Below, piece after piece: positions 1 to 11,269 of a stretch of DNA of 64,000 nt. The translations under genes and the position numbers were made by a program. The DNA comes from JAGWBJ01 sp034423015 (GTDB lineage: Bacteria; Chloroflexota; Dehalococcoidia; Lucifugimonadales; JAGWBF01). Positions within the stretch are counted from its first letter, which is position 1, and each line of letters starts with the position of its first letter. A model generated the notes under the pieces. That model was not told where the DNA came from and made no database searches. It saw nothing but the letters and a program-made list of their open reading frames with translations. The stretch covers positions 75,440-139,439 of the forward strand of contig DAOUJG010000026.1 of assembly GCA_034423015.1 (NCBI GenBank), written 5' to 3'.

Positions 1-1
1 G

Positions 2-2512
<2,511 letters not shown>

Positions 2513-2533
2513 GTCCTCCCCCAACCGATCCCC

Positions 2534-4297
2534 ATGTCCAGCACCAACGACCAGATAGCCGGCCTGTTCGACGACATGGCCACCCTCCTCCAGATGAAGG
2601 GAGACAGCATCTTCAAGGTGCGCGCGTATCAGCGGGCGGCGCGCACGGTGGAGCAGCTACCCATGTCCCTGGAGAAGGCGGTCCGCGAGGGAGAGGACCT
2701 CAAGGCCATCCCCGGCATTGGCGACGCCATCAGCAAGAAGATCCAGGAGATGGTGACCACCGGCCGGGTGGACGCCTACGAACGCCTCAAGGGCGAGCTT
2801 CCCAGGGGGTCCCTCACCTTCATGAACATCCCCGGCGTGGGGCCGAAGACCGCGGTGCTCATAGCACGGGAGACGGGCGCCGGGACGGTGGAGGAGCTGG
2901 AGCGGGCCATCCTGCAGGGACGCCTGGCCGACGTCCCACGCATGGGCGAGAAGACGGCTCAGAACATCCTCCGCCACGTCCGCCGCATGCGCAGCAAGAA
3001 GAGCCGGGTTCCCATCGGCGACGCGCTGCCCATGGCCGAGGAGATCATCTCCCAGCTCCGCCAGGCCTGCCCCGGCCTGGACAGGGTCAGCCCCGCCGGC
3101 AGCCTTCGCCGGTCTAAGGAGACGGTGGGGGACATCGACATCATGGGGACGTCCGACGACCCCGACGCCGTCATGGACGCCCTGGTGGCGCTTCCCCAGG
3201 TGCGGGAGGTGTTGGGCCATGGCGGCAAGAAGTCCAGCGTAGTGGTCCAGTCCGGCCTCCAGATCGACCTTCGCATGGTGGACGCCGACTCGTGGGGAGC
3301 CATGCTCCAGTACTTCACCGGGAGCCAGCAGCACTCCATCCTGCTCAGGGACTACGCCAACCAGCAGGGCCTGTCCCTGAACGAGTACGGCATCAGCGAC
3401 CTGGAGTCCGGAGCCCTGGAGAAGCAGGCCGACGAAGAGGGCTTCTACCGGCGGCTGGGGCTTCCCCTGATACCGCCGGAGATCAGGGAGGGGATGTGGG
3501 AGCTGGACCTGGCCCGGGAGGGCCGGCTTCCGCGGCTCGTCGAGCTTGGCGACCTCCGGGGAGACCTCCACGTCCACTCCGACTGGACCGACGGCGCCGA
3601 CTCGCTGGAGGCGATGGTCCGCGCCGCCGCCGCCTCGAGGTTGGAGTACGTCGCCATTACCGACCGCTCCCCGGGACGGGGGACCTCCGCCGGCCTGTCG
3701 TCCAGGGACCTCCTGGCCCAGGTCCGGACCCTGGACTCCCTCGGGGAACGATGCGGTATCCGTGTGTTGACGGGGTGCGAGGTCGAGATACTCCCCGACG
3801 GCTCGCTGGACCACCCCGAGGAGGTCCTCCGGCAGCTCGACGTAGTCGTCGCCTCCGTCCACTCCGCCCTGGGCCAGAGTCCCGCGGAGATGACACGGCG
3901 CATCGTCAGGGCCATGGACAACCCCAACGTCGACGTCGTGGGCCACCCCACGTGCCGCACGGTCGGGGCCCGGGAGTCCGAGGGCGTGGACGTGGAGGCC
4001 CTGTTCGCCGCCGCGGCGGCGACGGGCACGGCCCTGGAGATCAACGGCAACCCCGACCGGCTGGACCTGAAGGACAGCCACGTCCAGAGAGCCGTTGCCC
4101 TGGGGGCGGCCCTGGCCATTGGGAGCGACGCCCGTTCTGTCTACGACCTGTGCCACGCCCGGTTCGGTGTCGCCGTGGCCCGCCGCGGGTGGTGCGAGTC
4201 CCGGCATATCCTCAACACCCTTCCCGCGCCGGACCTCCTGGCCTACCTGAGTACGCCGAAACCCCACCGCCGTTCCCTGCTTGCGGGGCGCGGCTAG
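2534..4297 (+). CDS. polX: DNA polymerase/3'-5' exonuclease PolX
   Basis: Family X DNA polymerase fused to a PHP phosphoesterase domain, a gap-filling repair enzyme in bacteria. Its 587 residues are close to the usual 570-580. Helix-hairpin-helix motifs lie near residues 57-66 (AIPGIGDAIS), 98-107 (NIPGVGPKTA) and 134-143. The nucleotidyltransferase site is GSLRRSKETVGDIDI (189-203), with catalytic aspartates D200 and D202 and a third at about D245 (QIDLRM). The PHP domain begins at DLHVHSDWTDG (344-354) and continues with GCEVEI, ASVHS, VVGHPT and IGSDAR, the expected metal ligands for 3'-5' exonuclease and AP-endonuclease activity. The gene follows secA closely and precedes an unknown gene by 15 bases, so an operon is likely. 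Confidence 0.95.
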   Translation: MSSTNDQIAGLFDDMATLLQMKGDSIFKVRAYQRAARTVEQLPMSLEKAVREGEDLKAIPGIGDAISKKIQEMVTTGRVDAYERLKGELPRGSLTFMNIPGVGPKTAVLIARETGAGTVEELERAILQGRLADVPRMGEKTAQNILRHVRRMRSKKSRVPIGDALPMAEEIISQLRQACPGLDRVSPAGSLRRSKETVGDIDIMGTSDDPDAVMDALVALPQVREVLGHGGKKSSVVVQSGLQIDLRMVDADSWGAMLQYFTGSQQHSILLRDYANQQGLSLNEYGISDLESGALEKQADEEGFYRRLGLPLIPPEIREGMWELDLAREGRLPRLVELGDLRGDLHVHSDWTDGADSLEAMVRAAAASRLEYVAITDRSPGRGTSAGLSSRDLLAQVRTLDSLGERCGIRVLTGCEVEILPDGSLDHPEEVLRQLDVVVASVHSALGQSPAEMTRRIVRAMDNPNVDVVGHPTCRTVGARESEGVDVEALFAAAAATGTALEINGNPDRLDLKDSHVQRAVALGAALAIGSDARSVYDLCHARFGVAVARRGWCESRHILNTLPAPDLLAYLSTPKPHRRSLLAGRG

Positions 4298-4312
4298 CTT
4301 GGGAAGCCAGTC

Positions 4313-5041
4313 ATGCCCAACACTCCCGACGACGAGGATGCACCCGCCCCCAGGCCCGGTGTGCCGGCCACCGGCGAGCCCGAGGCCGTTGTCCACCTCC
4401 GCAGGGCGGTCCACGGGGGCAAGCCCTGGCATGAAGCGCTCCTCGAAGCGGTGGGTATGTGGACCCTCCCCGAGGAGCAGCACCGGGGCAGGACTTACCG
4501 CTACCTGATCCGGGACGAGGCCTTCGACTGGCTCTTGCTGGCCGAGCGTCTGTGTGGCGAGCTGGACGGCCTGGTCTCATCCAACGACAAGGAACGCCTC
4601 CTCTTCGAGGGAGAGCTGCCCGGCGGGATCAACGCGGCCCAGTTTCGAGACTACCTGGGCTACAACAAGCACCGGGCTTTCCTCAACTTCTGGTACGGGG
4701 TGGTGGTCGAGGAGGCCCTGCAGCTCGCCGTGGAGGAGGAGGTCCGAAAGCAGCACCGGGCCAGAGGCTTCCCCGACAGCGAGGACCTGGTGGAGCAGGC
4801 CTTCATACGGCTGTACGGCGAGACCAGGACCGACCTGCTCAAGGAGTACGTCAAGGGGCAGGGCAGGCCCAGCGGCCGGTCGGTGAACGTCACCGAGATG
4901 AAGGAGTTCACCTACGGCCTCTTCAAGCGAAGGGTGGAGATATGGGACCCGGCCCGGGTCGCCTCGGACACCAAGAAAGGCCTGGTTAGGCTGGAGGCGC
5001 TGCGGACGTCCATCCCCAGGCGCGAGGCCCAGGCTTCTTGA
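4313..5041 (+). CDS. Conserved hypothetical protein, 242 aa
   Basis: I do not recognise a family. The protein is soluble-looking, with no signal peptide or membrane segment. After a proline-rich start (residues 1-20) it has an alpha-helical body rich in Glu, Arg and aromatic residues, for example FLNFWYGVVVEEALQLAVEE near 123-142, and a conserved-looking block LNFWYG. It ends in a basic segment. The reading frame is well supported by GC-rich third codon positions and tight packing: it starts 15 bases after polX and its TGA stop overlaps the TTG start of the ADP-ribosylglycohydrolase gene (TTGA, 5038-5041), which suggests translational coupling. A role linked to nucleic-acid repair or ADP-ribose turnover would be guessed from neighbours only. 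Confidence 0.8.
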   Translation: MPNTPDDEDAPAPRPGVPATGEPEAVVHLRRAVHGGKPWHEALLEAVGMWTLPEEQHRGRTYRYLIRDEAFDWLLLAERLCGELDGLVSSNDKERLLFEGELPGGINAAQFRDYLGYNKHRAFLNFWYGVVVEEALQLAVEEEVRKQHRARGFPDSEDLVEQAFIRLYGETRTDLLKEYVKGQGRPSGRSVNVTEMKEFTYGLFKRRVEIWDPARVASDTKKGLVRLEALRTSIPRREAQAS

Positions 5042-5979
5042 CGGCAACCACGACGGCACGGGACCGTTTTCGCGGCTGCCTGCTGGGGCTGGCCGCGGGT
5101 GACGCCCTGGGCGTCGCACTCGAGTTCCGGGCCCCCGGCACCTTCCGGCCCATCGACGACATGGTCGGCGGCGGGCCCTTCGGCCTGAAGCCCGGCCAGT
5201 GGACCGACGACACGTCGATGGCCCTGTGCCTGGCCGCCAGCCTCATCGAGACCGGCGGCTTCGACCCCATGGACCAGATGCGGCGCTACCTGCGTTGGCG
5301 GCAGGAGGGGTACCTGTCCTCGACGGGGTCATGCTTCGACATAGGCAACACCGTCGCAAGCGCCCTGTCGCGCTTCCAGCGGACCGGCGAGCCCTACTCG
5401 GGCTCATCGGACGAGTATTCTGCGGGGAACGGGTCTCTGATGCGGCTGGCCCCGGTGCCCATGTACTTCGCCGGCGATGCCGCCGAGGCCATCGGCCGGA
5501 GCGCCGACAGCTCCAGGACAACCCACGGGGCAGAAGAGGCGGTCGACGCTTGCCGATACTTCTCCGGCCTGCTCGTGGGCGCCTTACACGGCGTCGACAA
5601 GGAGACCATTCTCTCCCCCGGCTACTGCCCTGTCGAGGGCCTGTGGGAGAGGAGCCCGCTGGCGGAGAAGATTGCGGAGATGGCGGAAGGGTCTTTCAAG
5701 GACCGGGAACCCCCTGAGATCAAGGGGTCGGGCTACGTCGTCAAATCGCTGGAGGCGGCGCTCTGGGCCTTCCACCGGTCCCGGGACTTTCGCGAGGGGG
5801 CCCTCCTGGCCGCCAACCTGGGGGATGACGCAGACACCACCGCGGCGATCTACGGCCAGATCGCCGGTGCCCACTACGGGGCCGCAAGCGTCCCGGAAGA
5901 ATGGCTGGAACGGCTTACGATGGCGGCGGAGATCGCGTCCATGGCCGACAGGCTCTACGACCAGGGGCGGCCCGGCTAG
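5038..5979 (+). CDS. ADP-ribosylglycohydrolase family protein
   Basis: Dinuclear-magnesium hydrolase of the DraG/ARH family, which removes ADP-ribose from proteins or small molecules. Its 313 aa are normal for the family. Diagnostic motifs are GLAAGDALGVALEF (residues 17-30), WTDDTSMALCLA (about 54-65), in which the TDD aspartates bind metal, a central GNGSLMR segment (about 130) and the C-terminal GDDADTTAAIYGQIAG, which supplies the second metal site. The start is a TTG overlapping the stop of the upstream gene. No ATG fits before the conserved GCLLGL block, so the TTG is credible. The substrate cannot be told from sequence; no partner ADP-ribosyltransferase is visible in the window. Confidence 0.93.
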   Translation: MTATTTARDRFRGCLLGLAAGDALGVALEFRAPGTFRPIDDMVGGGPFGLKPGQWTDDTSMALCLAASLIETGGFDPMDQMRRYLRWRQEGYLSSTGSCFDIGNTVASALSRFQRTGEPYSGSSDEYSAGNGSLMRLAPVPMYFAGDAAEAIGRSADSSRTTHGAEEAVDACRYFSGLLVGALHGVDKETILSPGYCPVEGLWERSPLAEKIAEMAEGSFKDREPPEIKGSGYVVKSLEAALWAFHRSRDFREGALLAANLGDDADTTAAIYGQIAGAHYGAASVPEEWLERLTMAAEIASMADRLYDQGRPG

Positions 5980-5992
5980 GGCCAACCGGCGG

Positions 5993-8707
5993 TCAATCGC
6001 CCAGTTGGGAGAGGACCTCCTGCAGCCGGCGTTCCCTCTCCTGCAGGGACCCGAGGCGCTCCCGCTCCCGCTCCACCACCTCCTCGGGGGCCCTGCCGCT
6101 GAATTTAGGGTTGCTCAGGAGCCCGCTGACCCGTCCCAGGTTCGACCTGCACTCCTCCAGCTCCTTACCCAGCCTGGTCCTCTCGGCGGACACGTCCACC
6201 ACACCGGCCAGGGGCAGCCGGACCACCAGCGGGTCCACCACCAGGGTCATGGAGTGGCCCGCGGGCCCCTCGGCCGCTGCGTCCACGATGCGGAGGGGCT
6301 CCACCCGCGCCAGGGTCCGGATGGCGGGCGACTCCTGGACCACCACGTCTTGCAGGCCGTTGGCCTCCACGGCGGCCTCCAGGAACTGGGCCGCCGGTAT
6401 CCGGAGCTGGGCACGGGCATTGCGTATGGCCCGGACCATCTGGACCAGGGCCCGCATCTCGCGCTCCGCCTGGAGGTCCACCTGGCCCGGGTCCGCCGTA
6501 GGGTAGGCCGCGACCATGATGGACGCGGGAGGGTCGCCCTCCGCGGGCAGCCGCCGGAGGAGGGCCTGCCACAGCTCCTCGGTGATGAAGGGCATGAACG
6601 GATGGAGCAGGCGGAGGGTGCGCTCCAGCACGTGGGCCAGGACCCTCAGGGGCGTCCCGTCCCCATCGCGCAGCCTGACCTTGGCCATCTCAATGTACCA
6701 GTCGCAGAACTCCCCCCACAGGAACTCGTACATTACCCTCTGGGCCTCGCCCAGCTCGTAGGTCTTCAGGTAGTCTCCCACGGAGGCGATGGTCACGTTC
6801 AGCCGGTGTAGGACCCAGCGGTCCTGCCGGTGGTCCACGCCGCGCGGGTCGTACCACCCCTCCAGGGACTGGGCATCCGCTCCGTCCAGGCTCGTCATCA
6901 CGAACCGGGCGGCGTTCCACAGCTTGTTGGCAAAATTGCGGCCGGCCTCCAGCTTCGACTCGCCCACCCGCAGGTCGTTCCCGGGGGCCGTCCCAGTAGT
7001 CAACGCGAAGCGCATGGCGTCGGTCCCGAACTCGTCGATGAGCTCCAGCGGGTCGAGGACGTTGCCCTTGGTCTTGCTCATCTTGACGCCCTGGGTGTCC
7101 CTGATGAGCCCGTGCAGGAACACCGTATGGAAGGGCTCCCGGCCCGTGTTGGCCAGCCCCAGCATTATCATTCGGGCTACCCAGAAGAACAGGATGTCGT
7201 AGCCCGTCTCCATGACGAAGGAGTCGTGGCCGCCGTCCTCCGGGCGGAACCCTTCTCCGGGATAGAACCGGGCCATGTCGTCGGTGTCCCCGGGCCAGCC
7301 GAGGGTGGAGTGGGGCCACAGCCCAGAGCTGAACCAGGTGTCCAGAACGTCGGGGTCCTGCTCCAGGTTCGCGGAACCGCACTCGGCGCAGGCCTCGGGG
7401 TCCTCCACGCGGACTGTAAGCGCCCTGCAGTCGCCGCAATACCACACCGGGATGCGGTGCCCCCACCAGAGCTGGCGGCTGATGCACCAGTCCCGTATGT
7501 TCTCCAGCCAGTTCAGGTAGACGCGGGTGAAACGGTCCGGCACGACCCGTACCCGGCCCTCGTCCACCGCGGCGTAGGCCCGCCCGGCTATGGAGCCCGC
7601 GTCGTCGTGCTTGCCCACGTCCATGAACCACTGGGTGCTGACCAGGGGCTCCACAACCGTCTTGCACCGCTGGCAGTGGCCCACCGAGTGGGTGTACTCC
7701 TCGGTCCGATCCAAGAGCCCCTCGGATTCGAGCTGGGCGACCACGGCATCCCGCGCCTCGAACCGCTCGACGCCCTGGTAGGGGCCCGCCTCAGCGGTCA
7801 TGCTGCCGTCCTGGCCGACGACGGTTATCACCGCCAAGCCATGGCGCCGGCCGATGTCGAAGTCCACCGGGTCGTGCCCGGGGGTGACCTTCAGGGCGCC
7901 CGTGCCGAACTCGGGGTCTATCGCCCCGTCGGGGACGATGGGGACCGGCCTGCCCATGATGGGCAGCGTCACGTCCTTCCCGATCAGCTCCCCGTACCGG
8001 GGGTCTTCCGGGTGTACGGCCACTCCCGTGTCGCCCAGCATGGTCTCCGGGCGGGTGGTCGCGACCACCACGTGTCCGCCACCCGAGACCAGAGGGTATC
8101 TTATGTAGTACAGGCGTCCCTCTCGCTCCTCGTGCTCCACCTCCAGGTCCGATAGGGCCGTGGAGCACCGGGGGCACCAGTTGATGATCCTCTCTCCCCG
8201 GTAGATGAGGCCCCTGTCGTACAGGTCCACGAAGGTGGTGCGGACGGCCCGGCTGGGCCCCGGGTCCAGGGTAAACCGCAGGCGCGACCAGTCGCAGGAG
8301 GCCCCCAGGCGCTTGTGCTGCTCGTCTATGGTGTTGCCGTACTCACGGACCCACTCCCAGACCCGCTCCACAAACCTCTCCCTGCCCATCTCCTGGCGGC
8401 TGGTGCCCTCCCGGGCGAGCTGCTGCTCCACCACCCACTGGGTGGCGATGCCAGCGTGGTCCTTGCCGGGCAGCCATAGGGTCGCGTCGCCCATCATGCG
8501 GTGCCACCGGCAGAGCACGTCCTCCACGGCCGCCGTCAAGGCGTGGCCAAGGTGGAGCTGGCCGGTCACGTTGGGCGGGGGCATGATGACCACGAAGGGC
8601 CTCTTGTCCGGGTCGGAGGAGGGAGTAAAGTAGCCTTGCTCCAGCCAGGTGTCGTAGACCCGGCCCTCGACCTCCGCCGGATTGTACGCTTTGGGTATCT
8701 CCGTCAT
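5993..8707 (-). CDS. valS: Valyl-tRNA synthetase
   Basis: Class I aminoacyl-tRNA synthetase that charges tRNA-Val with valine. Its 904 aa are in the normal range for bacterial ValRS. The signature PPPNVTGQLHLGHAL carries the HLGH box at residues 52-55. The editing (CP1) domain follows with GWPGDTDD-type and TTRPETMLGDTGVAVHP segments. The second ATP-binding motif is KMSKT (about 540), a mild variant of KMSKS. The C-terminus has the anticodon-binding helical domain and a charged coiled-coil tail (about 840-900) typical of ValRS. It converges on the ADP-ribosylglycohydrolase gene with a 13-base gap. No T-box or other leader is visible upstream; only 58 bases separate it from the next gene on the same strand. 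Confidence 0.97.
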   Translation of the reverse strand: MTEIPKAYNPAEVEGRVYDTWLEQGYFTPSSDPDKRPFVVIMPPPNVTGQLHLGHALTAAVEDVLCRWHRMMGDATLWLPGKDHAGIATQWVVEQQLAREGTSRQEMGRERFVERVWEWVREYGNTIDEQHKRLGASCDWSRLRFTLDPGPSRAVRTTFVDLYDRGLIYRGERIINWCPRCSTALSDLEVEHEEREGRLYYIRYPLVSGGGHVVVATTRPETMLGDTGVAVHPEDPRYGELIGKDVTLPIMGRPVPIVPDGAIDPEFGTGALKVTPGHDPVDFDIGRRHGLAVITVVGQDGSMTAEAGPYQGVERFEARDAVVAQLESEGLLDRTEEYTHSVGHCQRCKTVVEPLVSTQWFMDVGKHDDAGSIAGRAYAAVDEGRVRVVPDRFTRVYLNWLENIRDWCISRQLWWGHRIPVWYCGDCRALTVRVEDPEACAECGSANLEQDPDVLDTWFSSGLWPHSTLGWPGDTDDMARFYPGEGFRPEDGGHDSFVMETGYDILFFWVARMIMLGLANTGREPFHTVFLHGLIRDTQGVKMSKTKGNVLDPLELIDEFGTDAMRFALTTGTAPGNDLRVGESKLEAGRNFANKLWNAARFVMTSLDGADAQSLEGWYDPRGVDHRQDRWVLHRLNVTIASVGDYLKTYELGEAQRVMYEFLWGEFCDWYIEMAKVRLRDGDGTPLRVLAHVLERTLRLLHPFMPFITEELWQALLRRLPAEGDPPASIMVAAYPTADPGQVDLQAEREMRALVQMVRAIRNARAQLRIPAAQFLEAAVEANGLQDVVVQESPAIRTLARVEPLRIVDAAAEGPAGHSMTLVVDPLVVRLPLAGVVDVSAERTRLGKELEECRSNLGRVSGLLSNPKFSGRAPEEVVERERERLGSLQERERRLQEVLSQLGD

Positions 8708-8765
8708 GGCTCCCCGCTCTGTGGTCTAGAAGTTCCCCAATGGGTTCCGGTCATTCTAGTCCGCC

Positions 8766-9131
8766 TCAGTCATCCAGGGCAACCACCATGAACACCCGCA
8801 CCTCCGACCCCACGACCCGGGTGGTGTGACCTCTCCCCGTGAGGTCCTCCACCAGGAGGACCGTGCCGGGCCCGAAGCGGCGTGTCTTGCCGTCCTCGGG
8901 GGTCACCTCGATCTCGCCGGACAGGGTCACCGTGTACTGCCGTCGAGGCGGGGTATGAAAGTCCTGGAAGTGGCCCGGGGGCGACCTGCGGAAGGCCACC
9001 TCCGTGGCGCGGCTGAAGGGAGTCGCCTCCAGCGCGCCCTCGGGGTCCGCCGACGCCCCGAAAGGCGGCTCGATGTCCTCGACGTGGGACAGACCATCCT
9101 CACCCACGTATATCCTCGCAAAGGTGGCCAT
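8766..9131 (-). CDS. Cupin-like protein (tandem copy 1)
   Basis: Small single-domain beta-barrel protein of 121 aa. The core has DFHTPPRRQYTVTLSGEIEV followed by GPGTVLLVEDLTGRGHTTR, the two-motif layout of a cupin. Histidines in the FH and GHTT segments could bind a metal, but the classic HxH of motif 1 is not complete, so activity is uncertain. It is a clear paralogue of the protein at 9220-9555: both share RRQYxxxL-G-xE and LTGxGHTTRxVGSE. Both lie on the minus strand downstream of the hydantoinase-like gene, 88 bases apart, with a perfect palindrome between them. No signal peptide is present. Function unknown; small cupins of this kind are often accessory to catabolic enzymes. Confidence 0.85.
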   Translation of the reverse strand: MATFARIYVGEDGLSHVEDIEPPFGASADPEGALEATPFSRATEVAFRRSPPGHFQDFHTPPRRQYTVTLSGEIEVTPEDGKTRRFGPGTVLLVEDLTGRGHTTRVVGSEVRVFMVVALDD

Positions 9132-9145
9132 CGCTCCTCCTACGG

Positions 9146-9173
9146 GTAGGGGCGCATGGTCATGCGCCCCTAC
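9146..9173. repeat. Perfect palindrome with TAGGGG..CCCCTA ends
   Basis: Two 13-bp arms (GTAGGGGCGCATG and its complement) separated by 2 bases lie in the gap between the two cupin genes. A second intergenic palindrome with the same TAGGGG/CCCCTA outer arms lies at 53782-53807. The pair looks like two members of a dispersed REP-like family and could also act as a transcript-end hairpin; no T-run follows on either strand. Confidence 0.6.
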
Positions 9174-9219
9174 GTTCCAGACTCACTTGTACGCGGCGGG
9201 GTTCCCCAGTCCGGGGCGG

Positions 9220-9555
9220 TCAGGCCAACGGCACAGCCACCGACAGCCGGGTCTCGCTGCCCACGATGCGTGTGGTGTGCCCCTTCCCCGTCAGGTCCTC
9301 GGCCAGCATCACGTCTCCCGGGCCGAGCACCTTCGAGGTGCCGTCCCCCAGGCCGATCTCCACGTAGCCCGCCAGAGTGATGACGTACTGCCGCCTGGGG
9401 GCCACGTGAAAGTCGATGAACTCCCCCGGCTCGGACTGCCGGAAGGTGATGCCGGTGGCCGCCTGCATCGGTGAGGCCTCCAGCGGGCCCGTGGGGGGCC
9501 GCAGCTCCTCGAAGTGGGACTGGCCGTCGTCCCCGGAGTACAGTCTCCACATCAT
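9220..9555 (-). CDS. Cupin-like protein (tandem copy 2)
   Basis: Paralogue of the neighbouring cupin, about 111 aa. The frame opens earlier (GTG at 9576), but the ATG-ATG at 9555 has an AGGAG site 7 bases upstream, so the start is set there. Conserved pieces are DFHVAPRRQYVITLAGYVEI (about 60-79) and GPGDVMLAEDLTGKGHTTR, again a beta-barrel with two histidine-containing segments. The hydantoinase-like gene ends 22 bases upstream on the same strand, so the three genes probably form one transcript. A sensor or small-molecule-binding role beside the hydrolase is inference only. Confidence 0.85.
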   Translation of the reverse strand: MMWRLYSGDDGQSHFEELRPPTGPLEASPMQAATGITFRQSEPGEFIDFHVAPRRQYVITLAGYVEIGLGDGTSKVLGPGDVMLAEDLTGKGHTTRIVGSETRLSVAVPLA

Positions 9556-9577
9556 CGTTCGGCTCCTTTGGAACACC

Positions 9578-11005
9578 CTAGCAGGCCGGGCGGTTCAGCA
9601 CGTCCTGGTCGATCTTGCGGGGGATGAGCCGGCCGCCGCCACCGGCGCCGTGGAACTGGCCGTTCTCCACCACCACCTTGCCCCGCAGGATGGTGGTGAC
9701 GGGCCAGCCGATGATCTCCCTGCCCTCCCAGACGCTGTAGTCGCCGATGTGGAAGTCGTTCATGGACAGGGTCTTGCGGATGCTGGGGTCGATGAGCACG
9801 ATGTCGGCGTCGCTGCCGGGGGCCAGGGCCCCCTTGCGCGGGTAGTAGCCCATTATCTTGGCGGCGTTGGCCGAGGTCACGTCCACGAACCTTTGCAGGG
9901 ACATGCCCTGCTTGCTGACGCCCTCGCTGAAGGTGATGCCGACGCGGGCCTCAGCGCCGTTGTGCCCGCCGGTGACGTCCAGCACCGACCGGCCCTGGGT
10001 CTTCACCGCGTAGCTGGTGCAGTACTCGTCAGTGGCCATGCTGTTGATGCCACCCTTGATGAGCCCCTCCCACAGGGACTTCCGGTCCTCCTCGGACTTC
10101 AGCGACGGGTAGGTATGGTACTTCATCCCGTCTTCTTCCTTGTAGTTGTCCGAGTTGAAGCAGGCGTAGTTGTGCAAGGTCTCGCCGTAGATGGGCATGC
10201 CCTTACCCCGGGCCTCCTGTATGGCGTTGACCCCTTCTTTGGCGCTGACGTGGACGAAGTAGGTGGCGGCGCCCGTCCACTCGGCCACCCGCAGCACCCG
10301 CCGGAAAGACAGGTCCTCGGACATGTTGTTGTGGACGACGTGCATGTTGTGCCACTCGGTGTTCTCTTCACGGATCAGCTTGTTGTACATGTACTGGACG
10401 ATATCGTCGTCCTCGGCGTGGACGAACATGAGGCCCCCTCGGGTCACCGCCTCCTCCATCACCCCCGTCAGGTGGCCCATGCCCACCAGACGGCGCTCGT
10501 CCACCGGGATGCCCGCCACCGGGCGTATGTTGGTGGTGAATATCTTGAAGGTGGGGAAGCCATCCACGACGGCGTCGTTCATCTGGGCGATGATCTCGGG
10601 CGGGATCTCCCCCAGCAACATGACGTGGTGGGAGTAGTCGCAGTAGGAGTGGCCCTTCCAGGTATCCGTCCTCTCCTGGATGGCCGCCGGGATGTCCACG
10701 CCGGGGCCCTGGATGGCGAAGTCGGTTATGGTCGTGGTCCCGCCGAAGAGGGCCGACCGGCTTACCTCCTCCGGCGGCGCCGTCAGCAGGTTAGTTCCCG
10801 CCACCGGGGCGGACACATGGGCATGGGGCTCGATTCCGCCCGGCACCACGATCATGCCCGAGGCGTCGAGAACCCTCCCAACCTCGGCGGGGATAGAGCC
10901 CGGGGAGGCCACCGCCGCGATCTTCTCACCCTCGACGGCCACGTCCCAATCCCCGACGCCCCACGGAGTCACCACCTGGCCTCCTCTGACGATCAGGTCT
11001 ATCAT
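9578..11005 (-). CDS. Dihydropyrimidinase/hydantoinase-like cyclic amidohydrolase
   Basis: Zinc-dependent amidohydrolase of the dihydropyrimidinase/hydantoinase group, 475 aa, which opens cyclic amide rings. All the expected binuclear-site residues are visible: H61 and H63 (IEPHAH), K154 (TFKIF, carboxylated in the family), H196 (FVHAED), H252 (YFVHVS) and D326 (MATDEY). A composite urease-like beta domain forms the two ends (residues 1-55 and 400-475). The motif PGGIEPHAH has Glu where most hydantoinases have Asp. The substrate cannot be called: hydantoins, dihydropyrimidines or allantoin analogues are all possible. It is the first gene of a minus-strand group with the two cupins. Confidence 0.9.
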   Translation of the reverse strand: MIDLIVRGGQVVTPWGVGDWDVAVEGEKIAAVASPGSIPAEVGRVLDASGMIVVPGGIEPHAHVSAPVAGTNLLTAPPEEVSRSALFGGTTTITDFAIQGPGVDIPAAIQERTDTWKGHSYCDYSHHVMLLGEIPPEIIAQMNDAVVDGFPTFKIFTTNIRPVAGIPVDERRLVGMGHLTGVMEEAVTRGGLMFVHAEDDDIVQYMYNKLIREENTEWHNMHVVHNNMSEDLSFRRVLRVAEWTGAATYFVHVSAKEGVNAIQEARGKGMPIYGETLHNYACFNSDNYKEEDGMKYHTYPSLKSEEDRKSLWEGLIKGGINSMATDEYCTSYAVKTQGRSVLDVTGGHNGAEARVGITFSEGVSKQGMSLQRFVDVTSANAAKIMGYYPRKGALAPGSDADIVLIDPSIRKTLSMNDFHIGDYSVWEGREIIGWPVTTILRGKVVVENGQFHGAGGGGRLIPRKIDQDVLNRPAC

Positions 11006-11024
11006 TCTCCGCCTCCTTACCTAA

Positions 11025-11080
11025 TGCTCCCGTGACCTAATGCTCCCGTGCTCGCTAGGGTGCTCCCGTGTTCGCTAGGG
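11025..11080. repeat. Short tandem-like repeats upstream of the hydantoinase gene
   Basis: TGCTCCCGTG occurs three times (11025-11034, 11041-11050, 11061-11070) and CGCTAGGG twice (11053-11060, 11073-11080) in the divergent gap. The array ends beside AGTATAG, which on the minus strand reads TATACT and could be the hydantoinase -10 element. It may be an operator array or simple slippage; the sequence does not decide between them. Confidence 0.5.
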
Positions 11081-11148
11081 AGTATAGCACAGCACCTACG
11101 GGCCTGCACCGGGCTTCCGTATTGGGCGCCCCGCCCGCGCTCCTATTG

Positions 11149-11177
11149 TTGCCCTTTTCCACGGCCCGGCGTAGAAT
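11149..11177 (+). promoter_or_regulatory. Predicted sigma-70-type promoter of the CoA-transferase gene
   Basis: TTGCCC (11149-11154), a 17-base spacer and TAGAAT (11172-11177) lie about 90 bases before the start of the CaiB/BaiF gene. The same TTGCCC-N17 layout precedes the selenoprotein gene at 19428. Confidence 0.55.
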
Positions 11178-11269
11178 ACCGGCAACGGCGGGTCACACGT
11201 TCCTGGGCGTCGTTCCCGGGCCGCTAGCCCTGCCGGCCCAACCCTGTCGGCCCAACTAAGGAGGTACGC

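Noticed and set aside
8708..8765. T-box leader upstream of valS
   Set aside because: Only 58 bases separate valS from the cupin gene, too short for a T-box; no antiterminator fold was seen.
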